Source: Fructilactobacillus ixorae (GTDB lineage: Bacteria > Bacillota > Bacilli > Lactobacillales > Lactobacillaceae). From it: 64,000 bases of DNA. The position numbers and the translations under genes were made by a program. The notes below the pieces were generated by a model, which was not told the origin of the DNA, searched no databases, and saw only the letters and a program-made list of their open reading frames with translations. Location: contig NZ_CP097478.1 of NCBI RefSeq assembly GCF_024029915.1, forward strand, positions 496,001 through 560,000, read 5' to 3'. This document shows, one piece after another, positions 15,002-29,243 of the stretch (its first letter is position 1; each line of letters begins with the position of its first letter).

Positions 15002-16243
15002 ATGACGGAAAACTACCAACAAGCAGATCCCAAATTATGGGACGCAATTCAGCACGAAGCAGAACGCCAAGCAGATACGATTGAATTAATTGCGTCCGAA
15101 AACATTGTTTCAAAGGCCGTGCGGGCCGCGCAAGGCTCGGTGTTAACCAATAAGTATGCCGAGGGGTACCCGGGCCACCGCTATTACGGTGGGTGTCAGT
15201 ACGTTGATATCGTGGAAAACCTGGCGATTGAGCGGGCAAAACAATTATTTGGCGCGGAATATGCCAACGTGCAACCCCACTCTGGTTCGCAGGCTAACGA
15301 GGCGGCGTATGCGGCCTTTTTACAGCCTGGCGATGTCATTTTAGGGATGGACTTAAACGCTGGGGGACACTTGACCCACGGCGCTCAGGTTAGTTTTTCT
15401 GGACAAATTTATCAGGCGTATGCGTATGGATTAGACGCTACCACGGAACGCCTGGATTTTGCGGCGATTCAAGCACTAGCAGAACGGGTGCACCCCAAGC
15501 TCATTGTGGCTGGCGCTTCCGCGTATAGTCGCGAGATTGACTGGCTCGCCTTTCGCAAGATTGCGGACGAAGTGGGGGCCTACTTGATGGTCGACATGGC
15601 CCACATTGCTGGTTTAGTGGCCGCTGGCTTACACCCTAATCCAGTTGGGATTGCCGACGTGGTGACGACGACGACCCATAAAACCCTCCGGGGACCCCGG
15701 GGTGGTTTGATTTTGGCGCAAGCTAAGTACCAAAAGCAGCTGAATTCGGCGGTCTTTCCACGCACCCAAGGAGGCCCCTTGGAACATGTGATTGCAGGGA
15801 AAGCCGCTGCATTTTATGAAGATTTGCAACCAGAATTTACGACGTATGCCAGTCAGGTAATTAAAAACGCGCAGGCGATGGCCGATGAATTTCAGCACAC
15901 AGAGCACCTCCGAGTGGTATCTGGGGGCACCGACAACCACTTGTTAAACGTTGATCTTACGCAGACCGAACTGACCGGGAAGGACGCCCAAGCCCTGTTA
16001 GATTCAGTACACATTACGACCAACAAAGAGGCATTGCCGAACGAACAACGCAGCCCGTTTGTGACGAGCGGGCTGCGCTTGGGAACGCCCGCCATCACGT
16101 CACGCGGGTTTACGGAAGCAGATGCGCGCAAGGTCGCCCAGTTGATCACAAGGACGGTCACGCATCCTCATGATGAACAAACGCTAACTGAAGTTCGTGA
16201 AGCCGTGCAGGCATTATGTGCCATCCATTCAATTACGCGGTAA
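15002..16243 (+). CDS. glyA: Serine hydroxymethyltransferase
   Basis: A PLP enzyme that interconverts serine and glycine and loads one-carbon units on tetrahydrofolate. The 413-aa protein has [26 protein letters not shown], the PLP lysine in [14 protein letters not shown], and [11 protein letters not shown]. It follows the Sua5 gene by 24 bases, with an AGGGGGA site, and so probably belongs to the tdk-to-glyA run. Confidence 0.96.
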   Translation: MTENYQQADPKLWDAIQHEAERQADTIELIASENIVSKAVRAAQGSVLTNKYAEGYPGHRYYGGCQYVDIVENLAIERAKQLFGAEYANVQPHSGSQANEAAYAAFLQPGDVILGMDLNAGGHLTHGAQVSFSGQIYQAYAYGLDATTERLDFAAIQALAERVHPKLIVAGASAYSREIDWLAFRKIADEVGAYLMVDMAHIAGLVAAGLHPNPVGIADVVTTTTHKTLRGPRGGLILAQAKYQKQLNSAVFPRTQGGPLEHVIAGKAAAFYEDLQPEFTTYASQVIKNAQAMADEFQHTEHLRVVSGGTDNHLLNVDLTQTELTGKDAQALLDSVHITTNKEALPNEQRSPFVTSGLRLGTPAITSRGFTEADARKVAQLITRTVTHPHDEQTLTEVREAVQALCAIHSITR

Positions 16244-16255
16244 GCCAGTTCATGG

Positions 16256-16261
16256 TATGAT
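16256..16261 (+). promoter_or_regulatory. Candidate promoter of upp (extended -10)
   Basis: TGGTATGAT, with TTACGC 17 bases further upstream at 16233-16238, inside the end of glyA. Confidence 0.4.
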
Positions 16262-16295
16262 AGGATGAGACGGAGAAAGAAAAGGAGTGTTGACC

Positions 16296-16922
16296 TTGAG
16301 TAAATTTCACGTAATGAATCATCCTTTGATTCAACATAAACTAAGTATCATTCGGGATAAGAAAACCGGAACCAATGAATTTCGAGAAGTTGTCAACGAA
16401 ATCGCCAACTTGATGGCCTTTGAGGTCACCCGCGACATGCCCCTCCAGGACGTGGAAATCGAAACGCCAATGGGAAAGGCCACGACTAAGAAGCTTGCCG
16501 GGAAAAAGGTGGCGGTCGTGCCTATCTTACGGGCCGGAATTGGAATGGTTGATGGGATTTTGGAACTGTTACCGAGTGCCCGGGTTGGTCACGTGGGAAT
16601 GTATCGGGACGAAACCACCTTCGAACCCCATGAATACTTTGTGAAATTACCTTCAGACATTCAAGACCGAGAAGTCTTAGTGGTTGATCCAATGCTCGCA
16701 ACGGGAGGATCTGCCATCATGGCCATTGATGCCTTGAAGAAGCGTGGCGCCCAGAACATTAAGTTTGTGTGCCTGGTGGCTGCACCAGAAGGGGTGCAAG
16801 CTCTAGAAGCTGCCCACCCAGACGTTGAAATTTACGCAGCGGCGCTGGATGATCGCCTCGAAAATGGGTACATTGTGCCCGGACTTGGGGATGCCGGGGA
16901 TCGGTTATTCGGAACTAAATAA
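16296..16922 (+). CDS. upp: Uracil phosphoribosyltransferase
   Basis: Salvages uracil with PRPP to make UMP. The 208-aa protein starts [17 protein letters not shown], has [11 protein letters not shown], the PRPP loop [11 protein letters not shown], and the uracil-binding [12 protein letters not shown] end. Start TTG 16296 lies 8 bases after AAAGGAG and matches the family start; the GTG at 16287 is part of the ribosome-binding site. Confidence 0.95.
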   Translation: MSKFHVMNHPLIQHKLSIIRDKKTGTNEFREVVNEIANLMAFEVTRDMPLQDVEIETPMGKATTKKLAGKKVAVVPILRAGIGMVDGILELLPSARVGHVGMYRDETTFEPHEYFVKLPSDIQDREVLVVDPMLATGGSAIMAIDALKKRGAQNIKFVCLVAAPEGVQALEAAHPDVEIYAAALDDRLENGYIVPGLGDAGDRLFGTK

Positions 16923-16961
16923 ATCAAAAAGCAGAAATCAGTGGATTTCTGCTTTTTGATT
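16922..16961 (+). terminator. Terminator after upp
   Basis: An 18-bp stem (arm AATCAAAAAGCAGAAATC) with loop AGTG; the T-rich 3' arm supplies the T tract. Confidence 0.88.
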
Positions 16962-17007
16962 GGCAAAAAAACCGGCAAGCGCACTGGTTATAATTAAAGG
17001 AATTACT

Positions 17008-17036
17008 TTGTATTTAATTTCATTTGGTGGTATCAT
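17008..17036 (+). promoter_or_regulatory. Promoter of the ATP synthase operon
   Basis: TTGTAT (17008-17013), 17-base spacer, and TATCAT (17031-17036) preceded by TGG, an extended -10. The 115-base leader to atpB holds no recognisable gene; atpI, which precedes atpB in some Firmicutes, is absent. Confidence 0.6.
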
Positions 17037-17151
17037 TCTAATGAATTTTAGGATTAGCTACTGCGTGGTTATTCTTAAAATGAATGGTAAAGCAAGGTGT
17101 GAATCTGGCGCCAACCGTTCGCTATTTGAAAGGCAAAAGAGGTGATAATTA

Positions 17152-17862
17152 GTGGATCCAACTCGTACTTTTCAATTTTGCGGTTTGACCTTCAACGTGG
17201 GAAACATGATTTCTGGAATAATTGTTGCAGCAATTGTGTTTGGCTTTGTTTATGTTTGCTCCCGGCGAATTCAAATGAAGCCCACGGGCAAGCAAAATTT
17301 ATTGGAGTACATGATTGACTTTACGAACGGAATTGTGAAGTCGACGATGCCAAGTGGATCAACCAAGGATTATGGACTGTGGGCGTTTACGCTCTTCTAT
17401 TTCATTTTGGTAGCAAACCTCTTGGGGTTGTTCCTCCACATTGAAGTTGGTGGAATTGTTTACGTGAAGAGTCCCACGGCCGATCCAATCGTTGCAATGT
17501 CGTTTGCGCTGATGTCAATGTTGATTGCTCAGTACTCGGGGGTACAAAAGTTAGGTTATAAACAGCACTTTGAAACCTACCTACAACCCATTCCCTACTT
17601 GTTACCGATCAACTTGATGGAAGAGTTTACTAATTTCTTAACCCTTGGAATTCGGGTGTACGGTAATATTTTTGCTGGTGAACTGCTGGCAGGTTTGATT
17701 GCGAAAATGGCATTTTCGCATGGGATTGCAATCCTGGCTATTTCGGCACCAATTGAAATGGCATGGATGGCCTTCTCAGTATTTATTGGCTGTATTCAGG
17801 CCTACGTTTTTGTAACTTTATCATGTGTATATATTTCTCATAAAATTACGCTTGAGGAATAA
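17152..17862 (+). CDS. atpB: F1Fo ATP synthase subunit a
   Basis: Membrane subunit forming the proton half-channels beside the c ring. The 236-aa protein has five to six hydrophobic helices and the conserved region NLMEEFTNFLTLGIRVYGNIFAGE with the essential Arg. In lactobacilli the enzyme mainly hydrolyses ATP to export protons under acid stress. GTG start after AGAGGTGA. First of eight atp genes. Confidence 0.95.
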   Translation: MDPTRTFQFCGLTFNVGNMISGIIVAAIVFGFVYVCSRRIQMKPTGKQNLLEYMIDFTNGIVKSTMPSGSTKDYGLWAFTLFYFILVANLLGLFLHIEVGGIVYVKSPTADPIVAMSFALMSMLIAQYSGVQKLGYKQHFETYLQPIPYLLPINLMEEFTNFLTLGIRVYGNIFAGELLAGLIAKMAFSHGIAILAISAPIEMAWMAFSVFIGCIQAYVFVTLSCVYISHKITLEE

Positions 17863-18093
<231 letters not shown>

Positions 18094-18132
18094 TCAAACC
18101 AGTTGATTAACAAACAAAGGAGGTGTCAATAG

Positions 18133-18625
18133 ATGTTAGTGATTGGAGAAGCATTTAACATTGGGGATGCCTTATTCTACGCGGTTTTATTCATTATTCT
18201 CATGTGGCTGATCAAGGTGGTTGCCTGGAAGCCCGTAACGAAGATGATGCAGGATCGGTCGGATAAGATTGCCAATGACATTGATACGGCCGAAAAGTCG
18301 CGGAACGAAGCCTTGGAACTGGCGAAAAAACGGCAGACGGAGCTGGCTAATTCGCAAGCAGAAACAAGTGAAATCATTAGCAAGGCGCAACAAACCGGGG
18401 ATAAACGCCGCGAGTCGATTATTAGTAGTGCCAACTTGGATGCCAAAACCATTAAAGAGAATGCCGCGAAGGACATTGAGCAACAACAACGAGATGCCCT
18501 AGCCAACTCAAAGAATGATGTAGCTGATTTATCTATTGAAATTGCTTCCAAGCTGATTCAAAAGAACTTAGACGCCAATGATCAAAAGACGTTAATTGAT
18601 TCCTACATCGAAGGGTTGGATAAGT

Positions 18626-18639
<14 letters not shown>
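18133..18639 (+). CDS. atpF: F1Fo ATP synthase subunit b
   Basis: Peripheral stalk subunit: one N-terminal membrane helix (about residues 10-30, ending in KVVAWKPVTKMM) and a long charged coiled coil with many Ala, Glu and Lys. 168 aa, normal length. AAAGGAGGTG lies 8 bases before ATG. The 3' end overlaps atpH by 14 bases. Confidence 0.94.
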
Positions 18640-20738
<2,099 letters not shown>

Positions 20739-20758
20739 ATTTGAAGGGAGGATAACCA

Positions 20759-21679
20759 ATGGCTGAATCAATGAATGAAGTCAAGCACCGCATTGCCTCC
20801 ACTAAAAATACCCGCCAAATTACGGAAGCCATGCAAATGGTTCAAACCGTTAAACTGAATCAAATTCAGGGCCAGACGGCAACTTATAATGAATACGTTG
20901 CGAAGGTTAAGTCGGTGGTAATGCACTTGGCTCAATCACACTTATTAGATAGCCAGCAGCCTTCAAATGATCAAGCCCATGCCAAAAAAGGGCCGACAGC
21001 TTACCTCGTAATCACGTCTGACCGGGGGATGGTCGGAAGCTATAACAGTAATGTTTTGCGGGGGACCAACCGGTTCATCGCAGAGCAGACTCCGAACGTT
21101 GATGACTACGTAATCCTTGCAGTTGGAGGCACGGGCGCTGATTTTTATAAAAAAAACCAGGCGAACGTGGCGTATGAGTACCGCGGGGTTTCTGATATTC
21201 CGACGTACCAAGAAGTGAAGGGAATTGTGAAGACCATTACCCAGATGTACAACGATCACTTGTTTAGTGAACTGTACGTCTGCTACAACCACTTTGTAAA
21301 CCGGGTTCGTTCCGACTTTCGGACGGAGAAATTGTTACCGATGGATCGGGAATCAATTCGCCAGAGTATGGATGGGGCGACCGGAGCAGGATCGAGTATT
21401 CAAACGGAAACTCTGACGGCGGAATACGAAGTGGAACCATCTGAACAGGAAGTGCTCCATGCCATTTTGCCTCAGTATGCAGAAAGTTTGGTGTACGGAG
21501 CAATCTTGGATGCCAAGACGGCGGAGCATTCGTCTAGTTCAATGGCGATGAAAGCGGCAACTGACAATGCTGATGATTTAATTTCTTCGTTGGAATTAAA
21601 ATATAATCGGGCCCGCCAGGCTGCGATTACGACCGAAATCACTGAGATTACGGGTGGTCAAGAAGCATTGAATCACTAA
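20759..21679 (+). CDS. atpG: F1Fo ATP synthase subunit gamma
   Basis: Central rotor shaft, 306 aa. The N-terminal helix has [20 protein letters not shown] and the C-terminal helix [22 protein letters not shown], the two halves of the rotating coiled coil. The middle carries [12 protein letters not shown]. Confidence 0.96.
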   Translation: MAESMNEVKHRIASTKNTRQITEAMQMVQTVKLNQIQGQTATYNEYVAKVKSVVMHLAQSHLLDSQQPSNDQAHAKKGPTAYLVITSDRGMVGSYNSNVLRGTNRFIAEQTPNVDDYVILAVGGTGADFYKKNQANVAYEYRGVSDIPTYQEVKGIVKTITQMYNDHLFSELYVCYNHFVNRVRSDFRTEKLLPMDRESIRQSMDGATGAGSSIQTETLTAEYEVEPSEQEVLHAILPQYAESLVYGAILDAKTAEHSSSSMAMKAATDNADDLISSLELKYNRARQAAITTEITEITGGQEALNH

Positions 21680-21695
21680 TGATGGGAGGAATTAA

Positions 21696-23114
<1,419 letters not shown>

Positions 23115-23126
23115 GGAGGGATCTAA

Positions 23127-23555
23127 TTGGCTGAAGCAAAGAACGTTTTAACCGTTAGTATCGTAACTCCCGATGGCTCGGTTTATACTAATGATCAGTG
23201 TTCGTTGGCAGTGGTCCAAACACAGACTGGGGATCTTGGCATTATGGCAAACCACATTCCGGTGATTGCCGCGTTGCAGATTGCGCCGGCCGAGTTTAAA
23301 AACCAAGACGGGCAATCGGAAATTATCGCGGTCAACGGTGGCTTTGTGGAATTTTCGAATAATGAGTTGACGATTGTGGCTGATAGTGCGGAACGAAAAG
23401 ATCAAATTGACGTGAACCGGGCTACTAGTGCCAAGGAACGGGCTCAAAAAGAAATTGAGGAAGCCAACAGTAATCATGACGCCGATACCATGAAACGGGC
23501 TGAAGTCGAATTACGACGAGCCTTAAATCGGATTAACGTTGCGAACCGACGTTAA
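23127..23555 (+). CDS. atpC: F1Fo ATP synthase subunit epsilon
   Basis: Rotor-foot and regulatory subunit, 142 aa: an N-terminal beta sandwich (SIVTPDGSVY, GDLGIMANHIPVIAAL, GGFVEFSNNELTIVAD) and a C-terminal helical hairpin that can inhibit ATP hydrolysis. Start TTG 23127 after AAGGAGGGA. Last gene of the operon. Confidence 0.95.
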   Translation: MAEAKNVLTVSIVTPDGSVYTNDQCSLAVVQTQTGDLGIMANHIPVIAALQIAPAEFKNQDGQSEIIAVNGGFVEFSNNELTIVADSAERKDQIDVNRATSAKERAQKEIEEANSNHDADTMKRAEVELRRALNRINVANRR

Positions 23556-23566
23556 AAAGTTAGTAA

Positions 23567-23599
23567 AAGGGAAATCACCGACTGGTGGTTTCCCTTTTT
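23567..23599 (+). terminator. Terminator after the ATP synthase operon
   Basis: AAGGGAAATCACC pairs with GGTGGTTTCCCTT (one G-U) around loop GACT, then T5. Confidence 0.9.
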
Positions 23600-23697
23600 G
23601 TATTTGGTGGAAAAGTAAGTAAACGGCGTGGTTCGCCCGGACACGGCCAGCGTTTTATGATAAGATTGAGGGTAGCAATAATTGGAGGAAGATTAGC

Positions 23698-23925
23698 ATG
23701 AATGGATTTGGGTTACAGGCTTTGATTAGCATTATTAGTCAGTTATTTTTTGTCATTTTGGCTTTTTGGGCCATCCAAGGAATTCATTTTGAACGGTTGG
23801 TGCCCATCAAAGAGCAACAGGGAAAAGTGTTACTGGTGCTTTTGGCGTTGGGACTAGGCTCGTTGAGCAGTAATTTCTTTCTCTCTTTTATTGATAACTT
23901 AAAAAACTTACAATTTTTATTTTAA
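23698..23925 (+). CDS. DUF1146 family small membrane protein (YwzB-like)
   Basis: A 75-aa protein with two hydrophobic helices (about residues 7-27 and 44-66) joined by [16 protein letters not shown], the DUF1146 pattern. In many Firmicutes this gene sits between the atp operon and murA, exactly as here, 20 bases before murA. Function not established. TTGGAGGAAG precedes the ATG. Confidence 0.82.
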   Translation: MNGFGLQALISIISQLFFVILAFWAIQGIHFERLVPIKEQQGKVLLVLLALGLGSLSSNFFLSFIDNLKNLQFLF

Positions 23926-23945
23926 ACCAACTGGGAGAAGAAAAA

Positions 23946-25217
23946 ATGGATAAAATTATTGTACGCGGTGGCAACCGCTTATCCGGAAGTGTTCACATCG
24001 AGGGAGCAAAGAATGCCGTGCTCCCCATTTTAGCCGCCACGATTTTAGGTAGTGAAGCACAGAGTGTGATTACAAACAGTCCAATTCTTTCGGATGTGCA
24101 CGTGATGAACGAAGTGTTGCGGAGTTTGAATTTACAGGTGGATTTTGACGAAAATCACAATCAAATTACGGTGGATGCGACCGGATCAATTAATAGTGAA
24201 GCGCCCTTCGAGTACGTATCGAAAATGCGGGCTTCCATTGTGGTCTTGGGACCACTGTTAGCACGTCTGGGTCAGGCCCGGGTGGCGCTGCCTGGTGGGT
24301 GTGCAATTGGTTCACGCCCGATTGACATCCACTTAAAGGGCTTTGAAGCCATGGGAGCCACGATTGAGCAACATGAAGGTTACGTAGAAGCAAGTGCACC
24401 CAATGGCTTACAAGGAGCCGAAATTTACTTTGATTTTCCAAGCGTGGGAGCGACCCAGAACGTTATGATGGCCGCAACGCTTGCTCAGGGAACCACGGTA
24501 ATTAAAAACGTGGCCCGGGAACCAGAAATCGTCGATTTGGCGCACATGTTAAATGACATGGGGGCCCACATCACGGGGGCCGGGACCGATACGGTCACCA
24601 TTGAAGGAGTACAAAAGCTGCATGGTGTTCACCATGAAGTGGTGCAGGACCGGATTGAGGCTGGGACCTTTATGGCTGCCGCCGCGGTGACAAAGGGGGA
24701 CGTTCTGGTTGAAAATGCGATTGTCGAACATAACCTTCCCTTTATTGCCAAACTGCGGGAGATGGGCGTAACCGTCACCCAGGAGGAACAAGGGGTACGC
24801 ATCATTGGCCCTGATACCTTACAACCAGTTGACGTAGAAACGGCACCGTATCCAGGGTTTCCAACCGACATGCAACCGCAGATGACGGTCTTACAACTGG
24901 CGGCTGACGGGGTCAGCACGTTAACCGAAACTGTGTTTGAAAACCGATTTATGCACTTGGATGAATTACGGCGAATGAACGCCAAATTTGAAATCAAGGG
25001 GAATACCGTAGTAATGCACGGGCCAACTCGTTTTGAAGGGGCTGAAGTGGCCGCCACTGATTTACGGGCAGCGGCAGCGTTGATTATGGCCGGCCTAATT
25101 GCTACGGGCGTTACGCACATTACTAACTTGCAGTACCTAGATCGAGGGTACTATGAAATTGAAAAGAAACTCCGCCACCTCGGGGCAAACATTGAAAGGG
25201 TTTCCACTGGGAGCTAG
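23946..25217 (+). CDS. murA: UDP-N-acetylglucosamine 1-carboxyvinyltransferase
   Basis: First committed step of peptidoglycan synthesis: transfers enolpyruvate from PEP to UDP-GlcNAc. The 423-aa protein has [13 protein letters not shown], the catalytic cysteine in [14 protein letters not shown] (Cys119, the fosfomycin target) and FPTDMQPQ. It sits with mbl, rodA and other shape genes. Confidence 0.95.
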   Translation: MDKIIVRGGNRLSGSVHIEGAKNAVLPILAATILGSEAQSVITNSPILSDVHVMNEVLRSLNLQVDFDENHNQITVDATGSINSEAPFEYVSKMRASIVVLGPLLARLGQARVALPGGCAIGSRPIDIHLKGFEAMGATIEQHEGYVEASAPNGLQGAEIYFDFPSVGATQNVMMAATLAQGTTVIKNVAREPEIVDLAHMLNDMGAHITGAGTDTVTIEGVQKLHGVHHEVVQDRIEAGTFMAAAAVTKGDVLVENAIVEHNLPFIAKLREMGVTVTQEEQGVRIIGPDTLQPVDVETAPYPGFPTDMQPQMTVLQLAADGVSTLTETVFENRFMHLDELRRMNAKFEIKGNTVVMHGPTRFEGAEVAATDLRAAAALIMAGLIATGVTHITNLQYLDRGYYEIEKKLRHLGANIERVSTGS

Positions 25218-25239
25218 CGGTCTGAAACGATAATTATGG

Positions 25240-25245
25240 TATAAT
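25240..25245 (+). promoter_or_regulatory. Extended -10 promoter before mbl
   Basis: TGGTATAAT ending at 25245, 38 bases before the mbl ATG; the -35 match is poor. Confidence 0.6.
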
Positions 25246-25283
25246 TTACACAATTAGCGAAAGTGGGAAAGGAAGAACAAAAG

Positions 25284-26309
25284 ATGGCCCAAGATATTGG
25301 AATTGACCTAGGAACAGCTAACGTGCTGGTATCGGTAACGGGAAAGGGAGTTGTGTTAAACGAACCTTCCGTCGTTGCGATTGATACGAAAACGAACAAG
25401 GTGCTGGCAGTCGGAAAAGAAGCCTACGAAATGGTCGGCCGGACGCCTGGCAACATTAAAGCCATTCGGCCGTTAAAGGATGGGGTGATTTCTGACTTTG
25501 ACGTGACGGAAGCAATGTTGAACTACTTCATTAAAAAATTAAGCGTTAAGGGCATGGTTTCCAAACCGAAGGTAATGATTTGTGCCCCCACCAACATTAC
25601 GAACATTGAGCGAAAGGCGATCATCGAGGCCGCCCAAAAATCAGTGGGCGGCGAAGTCTTTTTAGAAGAAGAACCCAAAGTGGCTGCCATTGGGGCGGGG
25701 ATGGACATCTTCGAACCCACTGGGAGCATGGTGATTGATATTGGTGGAGGAACCTCTGATATCGCCGTCGTTTCGCTCGGCGACATCGTGGCTAGTAAGT
25801 CACTGAAGTTAGCCGGCGACGTGATGAACCAAGACATCGTGGATTACATGAAACGAACCCATAACATCATCATTGGGGAGCACACGGCCGAAAAAATCAA
25901 GAAAACGATTGGAACCGCCAAGGCCGATCCAAACGATATCAAAGAAATTGAAGTTCGGGGCCGGGATGCCGTCAGTGGGATGCCGATTTCCGTTACCATC
26001 AACAGTACGGAGATAGCCGATGCCATCCATACGTCCGTTCAGATGATTATTAACGCTGCGAAGAGCGTCTTAGAAACGATTCCACCGGAATTAGCGGCCG
26101 ATATCATTGATCGGGGTGTCATGCTAACCGGAGGGGGCTCCATGTTAAACAACATTGACGTGGTAATTTCTGATGCCCTGACGGTACCGGTGATGGTATC
26201 TGAAGATCCACTTGAAAACGTTGCTAAGGGAGCTAGTGCCTTACTGGAACACATTGATACGGAAAAGAAGCCGAAAAAGGGTTTTAGTTTGTTCGGTCGA
26301 AGTAACTAA
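25284..26309 (+). CDS. mbl: MreB-like actin homologue (Mbl)
   Basis: Cytoskeletal ATPase that guides side-wall synthesis. The 341-aa protein has [12 protein letters not shown] (phosphate 1), [16 protein letters not shown] (phosphate 2) and [11 protein letters not shown] (adenosine). It differs from the second MreB in the window (43087-44091), and its place after murA matches mbl of other Firmicutes. Start ATG 25284 after AAAGGAAG; the frame opens at a GTG 21 bases earlier. The C-terminal [12 protein letters not shown] may form a membrane contact. Confidence 0.9.
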   Translation: MAQDIGIDLGTANVLVSVTGKGVVLNEPSVVAIDTKTNKVLAVGKEAYEMVGRTPGNIKAIRPLKDGVISDFDVTEAMLNYFIKKLSVKGMVSKPKVMICAPTNITNIERKAIIEAAQKSVGGEVFLEEEPKVAAIGAGMDIFEPTGSMVIDIGGGTSDIAVVSLGDIVASKSLKLAGDVMNQDIVDYMKRTHNIIIGEHTAEKIKKTIGTAKADPNDIKEIEVRGRDAVSGMPISVTINSTEIADAIHTSVQMIINAAKSVLETIPPELAADIIDRGVMLTGGGSMLNNIDVVISDALTVPVMVSEDPLENVAKGASALLEHIDTEKKPKKGFSLFGRSN

Positions 26310-26314
26310 CGATC

Positions 26315-26569
26315 ATGCAAAATCTGTTAGTGAAGTTAATTAAAGCTTATCAAGTCGGCGTTTCAGCGCATACGCCCCCCACCTGTCGCTACCAACCAAC
26401 GTGCTCGCACTATACTGAAACGGCTATTGAACGCTTTGGAAGTTGGCGGGGGTTATTGATGGGGGGAGCCCGTATTTTACGGTGTAATCCCCTGGTACAC
26501 GGGGGCTTTGACCCAGTGCCGACGCGCTTTCAACTACGGCGCAACCAGACAACCCGGAATGGAGGCTAG
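26315..26569 (+). CDS. yidD: Membrane protein insertion efficiency factor YidD
   Basis: An 84-aa protein with the complete family pattern: an N-terminal amphipathic helix, [14 protein letters not shown], then [17 protein letters not shown]. It is thought to assist YidC-dependent membrane insertion. It starts 5 bases after mbl and its stop is followed by one base and the next ATG. The lack of a clear ribosome-binding site suggests coupling to mbl. Confidence 0.92.
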   Translation: MQNLLVKLIKAYQVGVSAHTPPTCRYQPTCSHYTETAIERFGSWRGLLMGGARILRCNPLVHGGFDPVPTRFQLRRNQTTRNGG

Positions 26570-26570
26570 A

Positions 26571-26780
26571 ATGAGTCGCAAGGAAAAACAAATTGAATTA
26601 GAAGTGGTTGCTACGCCTGATCACGAAAACTTAGTCCAGATTAAGGGGCGCACCGTCGGAAAGATTGTGCCGAATGCGGATAAGTTTGATTGTTACATAG
26701 GCGAGCAAGTGTTTCACGAAAAAAACGAAGCGGACGCCTTACAACAGGTGATTCGTGAATATAATTTACATCAGAGATAA
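26571..26780 (+). CDS. DUF2969 family protein
   Basis: A 69-aa mainly charged protein containing QIKGRTVGKIVPNADKFDCY, the DUF2969 core found in lactobacilli between yidD and rodA. Function unknown. ATG 26571 with GGAGG 6 bases upstream sets the start; the longer open frame overlaps yidD. Confidence 0.8.
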   Translation: MSRKEKQIELEVVATPDHENLVQIKGRTVGKIVPNADKFDCYIGEQVFHEKNEADALQQVIREYNLHQR

Positions 26781-26809
26781 CCGATAACTGAGATTAAGGA
26801 GAGTTAATC

Positions 26810-28006
26810 GTGTTTCAAAGAAGACAAGTGCAAGATGGTGATCGAATTGATTGGAGCATCATCTTTTGCGTGCTGATGTTAGCCTTGGTCGGGCTTGGCT
26901 CGATTTACGTGGCCGTTTCGCATGATACCGGAGGCGTATCGGTGGTTCGAACCGTGGTTTCTCAGTTAGTGTGGTATGTAATTGGAGCGGTGGCGGTAGT
27001 TGTCATCATGCAGTTTGATGCCCAGCAATTGTGGAAAATTGCGCCCTACGCTTATTGGTTTGGAATTTTTCTCCTATTTGTCGTCCTGTTTCTATACAGT
27101 CGGGCGTACTTCGCGCAAACGGGAGCCAAAAGTTGGTTTGCCCTTGGGCCGTTTACCTTTCAACCCTCTGAAATTATGAAGCCGGCGTACATTTTGATGG
27201 AAGCCCGGGTCATTGCGGATCACAATAGCGAATATCCGATTCATACGGTTCGGAGTGACTGGAAACTGATTGGTCGGATGTTTCTATGGACGTTACCCGT
27301 CGTGGTGTTGTTAAAACTGCAAAACGACTTTGGGACGACCGTGGTGTTCTTAGCCATCTTAGGGGGCCTGCTAATTGTTTCGGGAATTACCTGGAAAATT
27401 TTGGCGCCGGGCATCATCGGGTTTGTGACCCTCGTCACGACCGCGGTCTTGCTGGTGGTAACCAGTGGTGGACGAGCCATTTTAGGGCACCTCGGCTTTC
27501 AACAGTATCAATTTGAACGAATTGATAGCTGGTTGCATCCAGCTTCTGATTCCAGTAACCAAGGCTTTCAACTGTGGCAAAGTATGAAAGCAATTGGGTC
27601 CGGGGGCCTAACTGGAACCGGTTTTAATGTATCCCATGTGTATGTGCCCGTGCGAGAATCTGATATGATTTTCTCCGTCGTTGGTGAAAACTTTGGGTTT
27701 ATCGGCGGGACTTTACTGATTCTGTTATACTTTCTCTTGATTTATGAAATGATTAAAGTGACGTTTGAAACTCGTAACGTCTTTTATGCCTACATTTCAA
27801 CGGGAGTAATTATGATGATCCTCTTCCACGTCTTTGAAAACGTGGGGATGAGCATTGATTTGATTCCGATGACGGGGATTCCATTGCCGTTTATCAGTCA
27901 AGGAGGATCAGCCCTCATCGGGAATATGATTGGGATTGGTTTGATCATGTCGATGCAGTATCACAATCAAAATTCGATGTTTAGTAACGTTAAACAATTT
28001 TCGTAA
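26810..28006 (+). CDS. rodA: Peptidoglycan glycosyltransferase RodA (SEDS family)
   Basis: Polymerises lipid II for side-wall growth. The 398-aa protein has about ten membrane helices and SEDS motifs GAKSWFALGPFTFQPSEIMKP, VVGENFGFIGG and FISQGGSAL with the conserved large loop between. Grouping with mbl points to RodA rather than FtsW. GTG start after AAGGAGAG. Confidence 0.92.
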   Translation: MFQRRQVQDGDRIDWSIIFCVLMLALVGLGSIYVAVSHDTGGVSVVRTVVSQLVWYVIGAVAVVVIMQFDAQQLWKIAPYAYWFGIFLLFVVLFLYSRAYFAQTGAKSWFALGPFTFQPSEIMKPAYILMEARVIADHNSEYPIHTVRSDWKLIGRMFLWTLPVVVLLKLQNDFGTTVVFLAILGGLLIVSGITWKILAPGIIGFVTLVTTAVLLVVTSGGRAILGHLGFQQYQFERIDSWLHPASDSSNQGFQLWQSMKAIGSGGLTGTGFNVSHVYVPVRESDMIFSVVGENFGFIGGTLLILLYFLLIYEMIKVTFETRNVFYAYISTGVIMMILFHVFENVGMSIDLIPMTGIPLPFISQGGSALIGNMIGIGLIMSMQYHNQNSMFSNVKQFS

Positions 28007-28033
28007 AAAGTCTGCTCCGGCAGGCTTTTTTTG
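28006..28033 (+). terminator. Terminator after rodA
   Basis: AAGTCTGC pairs with GCAGGCTT (one U-G), loop TCCG, then a T run. Confidence 0.85.
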
Positions 28034-28036
28034 TTT

Positions 28037-28064
28037 TTGCTTTGCGCTTTAAAAGTGGTATACT
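28037..28064 (+). promoter_or_regulatory. Promoter of ddl
   Basis: TTGCTT (28037-28042), 16-base spacer, TATACT (28059-28064) preceded by TGG. Confidence 0.6.
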
Positions 28065-28098
28065 TAAGGTTCAAAAACAGACGAATGGGAGAACAGAA

Positions 28099-29238
28099 AT
28101 GACAGAGAACAAGCAACACATTGCGCTATTATTCGGTGGAGATTCTTCTGAACATGACGTATCCAAACGGTCCGCTCATAACATCTATGATGCGATGGAC
28201 CGGGAGCGATACGACGTAAGCCTCTTTTTGGTAACTAAAAGTGGCATGGTTTTAGATGATGCCGCATCGCACCGGGTGTTTGCTGGTGAAGATGAAGATG
28301 CCGTTGCTGCGGAAGTACTGCCCCAGTTAGACGCCGCTAATCCGTTGGCACCAATTCTTAATCTGGATAGTACGAAGCACATCGATGTCTTTTTCCCCAT
28401 TATTCACGGGAATTTAGGGGAAGATGGGACCATCCAAGGATTGTTACGGTTATTGCAAAAACCCTACGTTGGAAGTGGGGTGCAAGCCTCAGCCCTTGCG
28501 TACGATAAGGATTTAACCAAGAAGATCTTGACGGCTACCGGCATTCGAAATACCAAGTATGTGTTAGTTACACCTGATACTGCGGCCGAGTGGAGTTACC
28601 CCAAGGTTAGTGAGCAGCTTGATTCCCAGTTGTTATTCATTAAACCAGCCCGGCAGGGTTCCTCAATTGGGATCCACAAGGTTAAGAATGATGCCGAATA
28701 TGCGGCTGGTTTACAGGATGCGCTGCGGTACGACGATAAAGTGTTGGTGGAAGAAGCCATTAATGGTCCAGAAGAGGTAGAAATTTCTATCCTCGGAAAC
28801 AAAGACCCGCAGGCTTCTAAAATTGGTGCGATTAAGGTACCAGCAGAAGACGCGTTTTATACCTATGATAATAAGTTCGTAGATGCCAGCGCGGTTGAAT
28901 TTACGATTCCCGTTGAATTACCAGCACCAGTGCGGGATGAAATTACGGAAATGGCCCTAGGTGCCTTTCGGGCGCTGGAGCTAAAGGGCATGGCGCGGAT
29001 CGACTTCTTAGTATCAAAAGATTTAACTCCCTACCTAGGAGAAGTCAACACCTTGCCTGGTTTCACTAACATTTCGTTATATCCCCAGCTGTGGGAAGCT
29101 TCCGGAATTAGTTATTCGGAGCTGATTGATCGCTTGATTGAACTGGCAAAGGCTGAATTTGTGCGCCAAGGCAAAATTTTACATGATTTTAAGCCACTAA
29201 CGTTAACTGATCAAGATAAAGTTTATGACGCTGACTAG
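28099..29238 (+). CDS. ddl: D-alanine--D-alanine ligase family protein, F-type (predicted D-Ala:D-Lac ligase)
   Basis: ATP-grasp ligase of 379 aa that makes the terminal depsipeptide or dipeptide of the wall stem. Motifs: LFGGDSSEHDVS, PIIHGNLGEDGTIQG, KPARQGSSIGI, and LGEVNTLPGFT. In the omega loop AFYTYDNKF the residue that is Tyr in strict D-Ala-D-Ala ligases is Phe260. Phe here marks the Leuconostoc/Lactobacillus enzymes that add D-lactate, the basis of intrinsic vancomycin resistance. Start ATG 28099 follows GGGAG. Confidence 0.93.
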   Translation: MTENKQHIALLFGGDSSEHDVSKRSAHNIYDAMDRERYDVSLFLVTKSGMVLDDAASHRVFAGEDEDAVAAEVLPQLDAANPLAPILNLDSTKHIDVFFPIIHGNLGEDGTIQGLLRLLQKPYVGSGVQASALAYDKDLTKKILTATGIRNTKYVLVTPDTAAEWSYPKVSEQLDSQLLFIKPARQGSSIGIHKVKNDAEYAAGLQDALRYDDKVLVEEAINGPEEVEISILGNKDPQASKIGAIKVPAEDAFYTYDNKFVDASAVEFTIPVELPAPVRDEITEMALGAFRALELKGMARIDFLVSKDLTPYLGEVNTLPGFTNISLYPQLWEASGISYSELIDRLIELAKAEFVRQGKILHDFKPLTLTDQDKVYDAD

Positions 29239-29243
29239 CGCTG

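Noticed and set aside
16960-17145. 61-codon open frame in the atpB leader
   Set aside because: It begins in the tail of the upp terminator without a ribosome-binding site, spans the atp promoter, and its composition is unlike atpI or any family I know.
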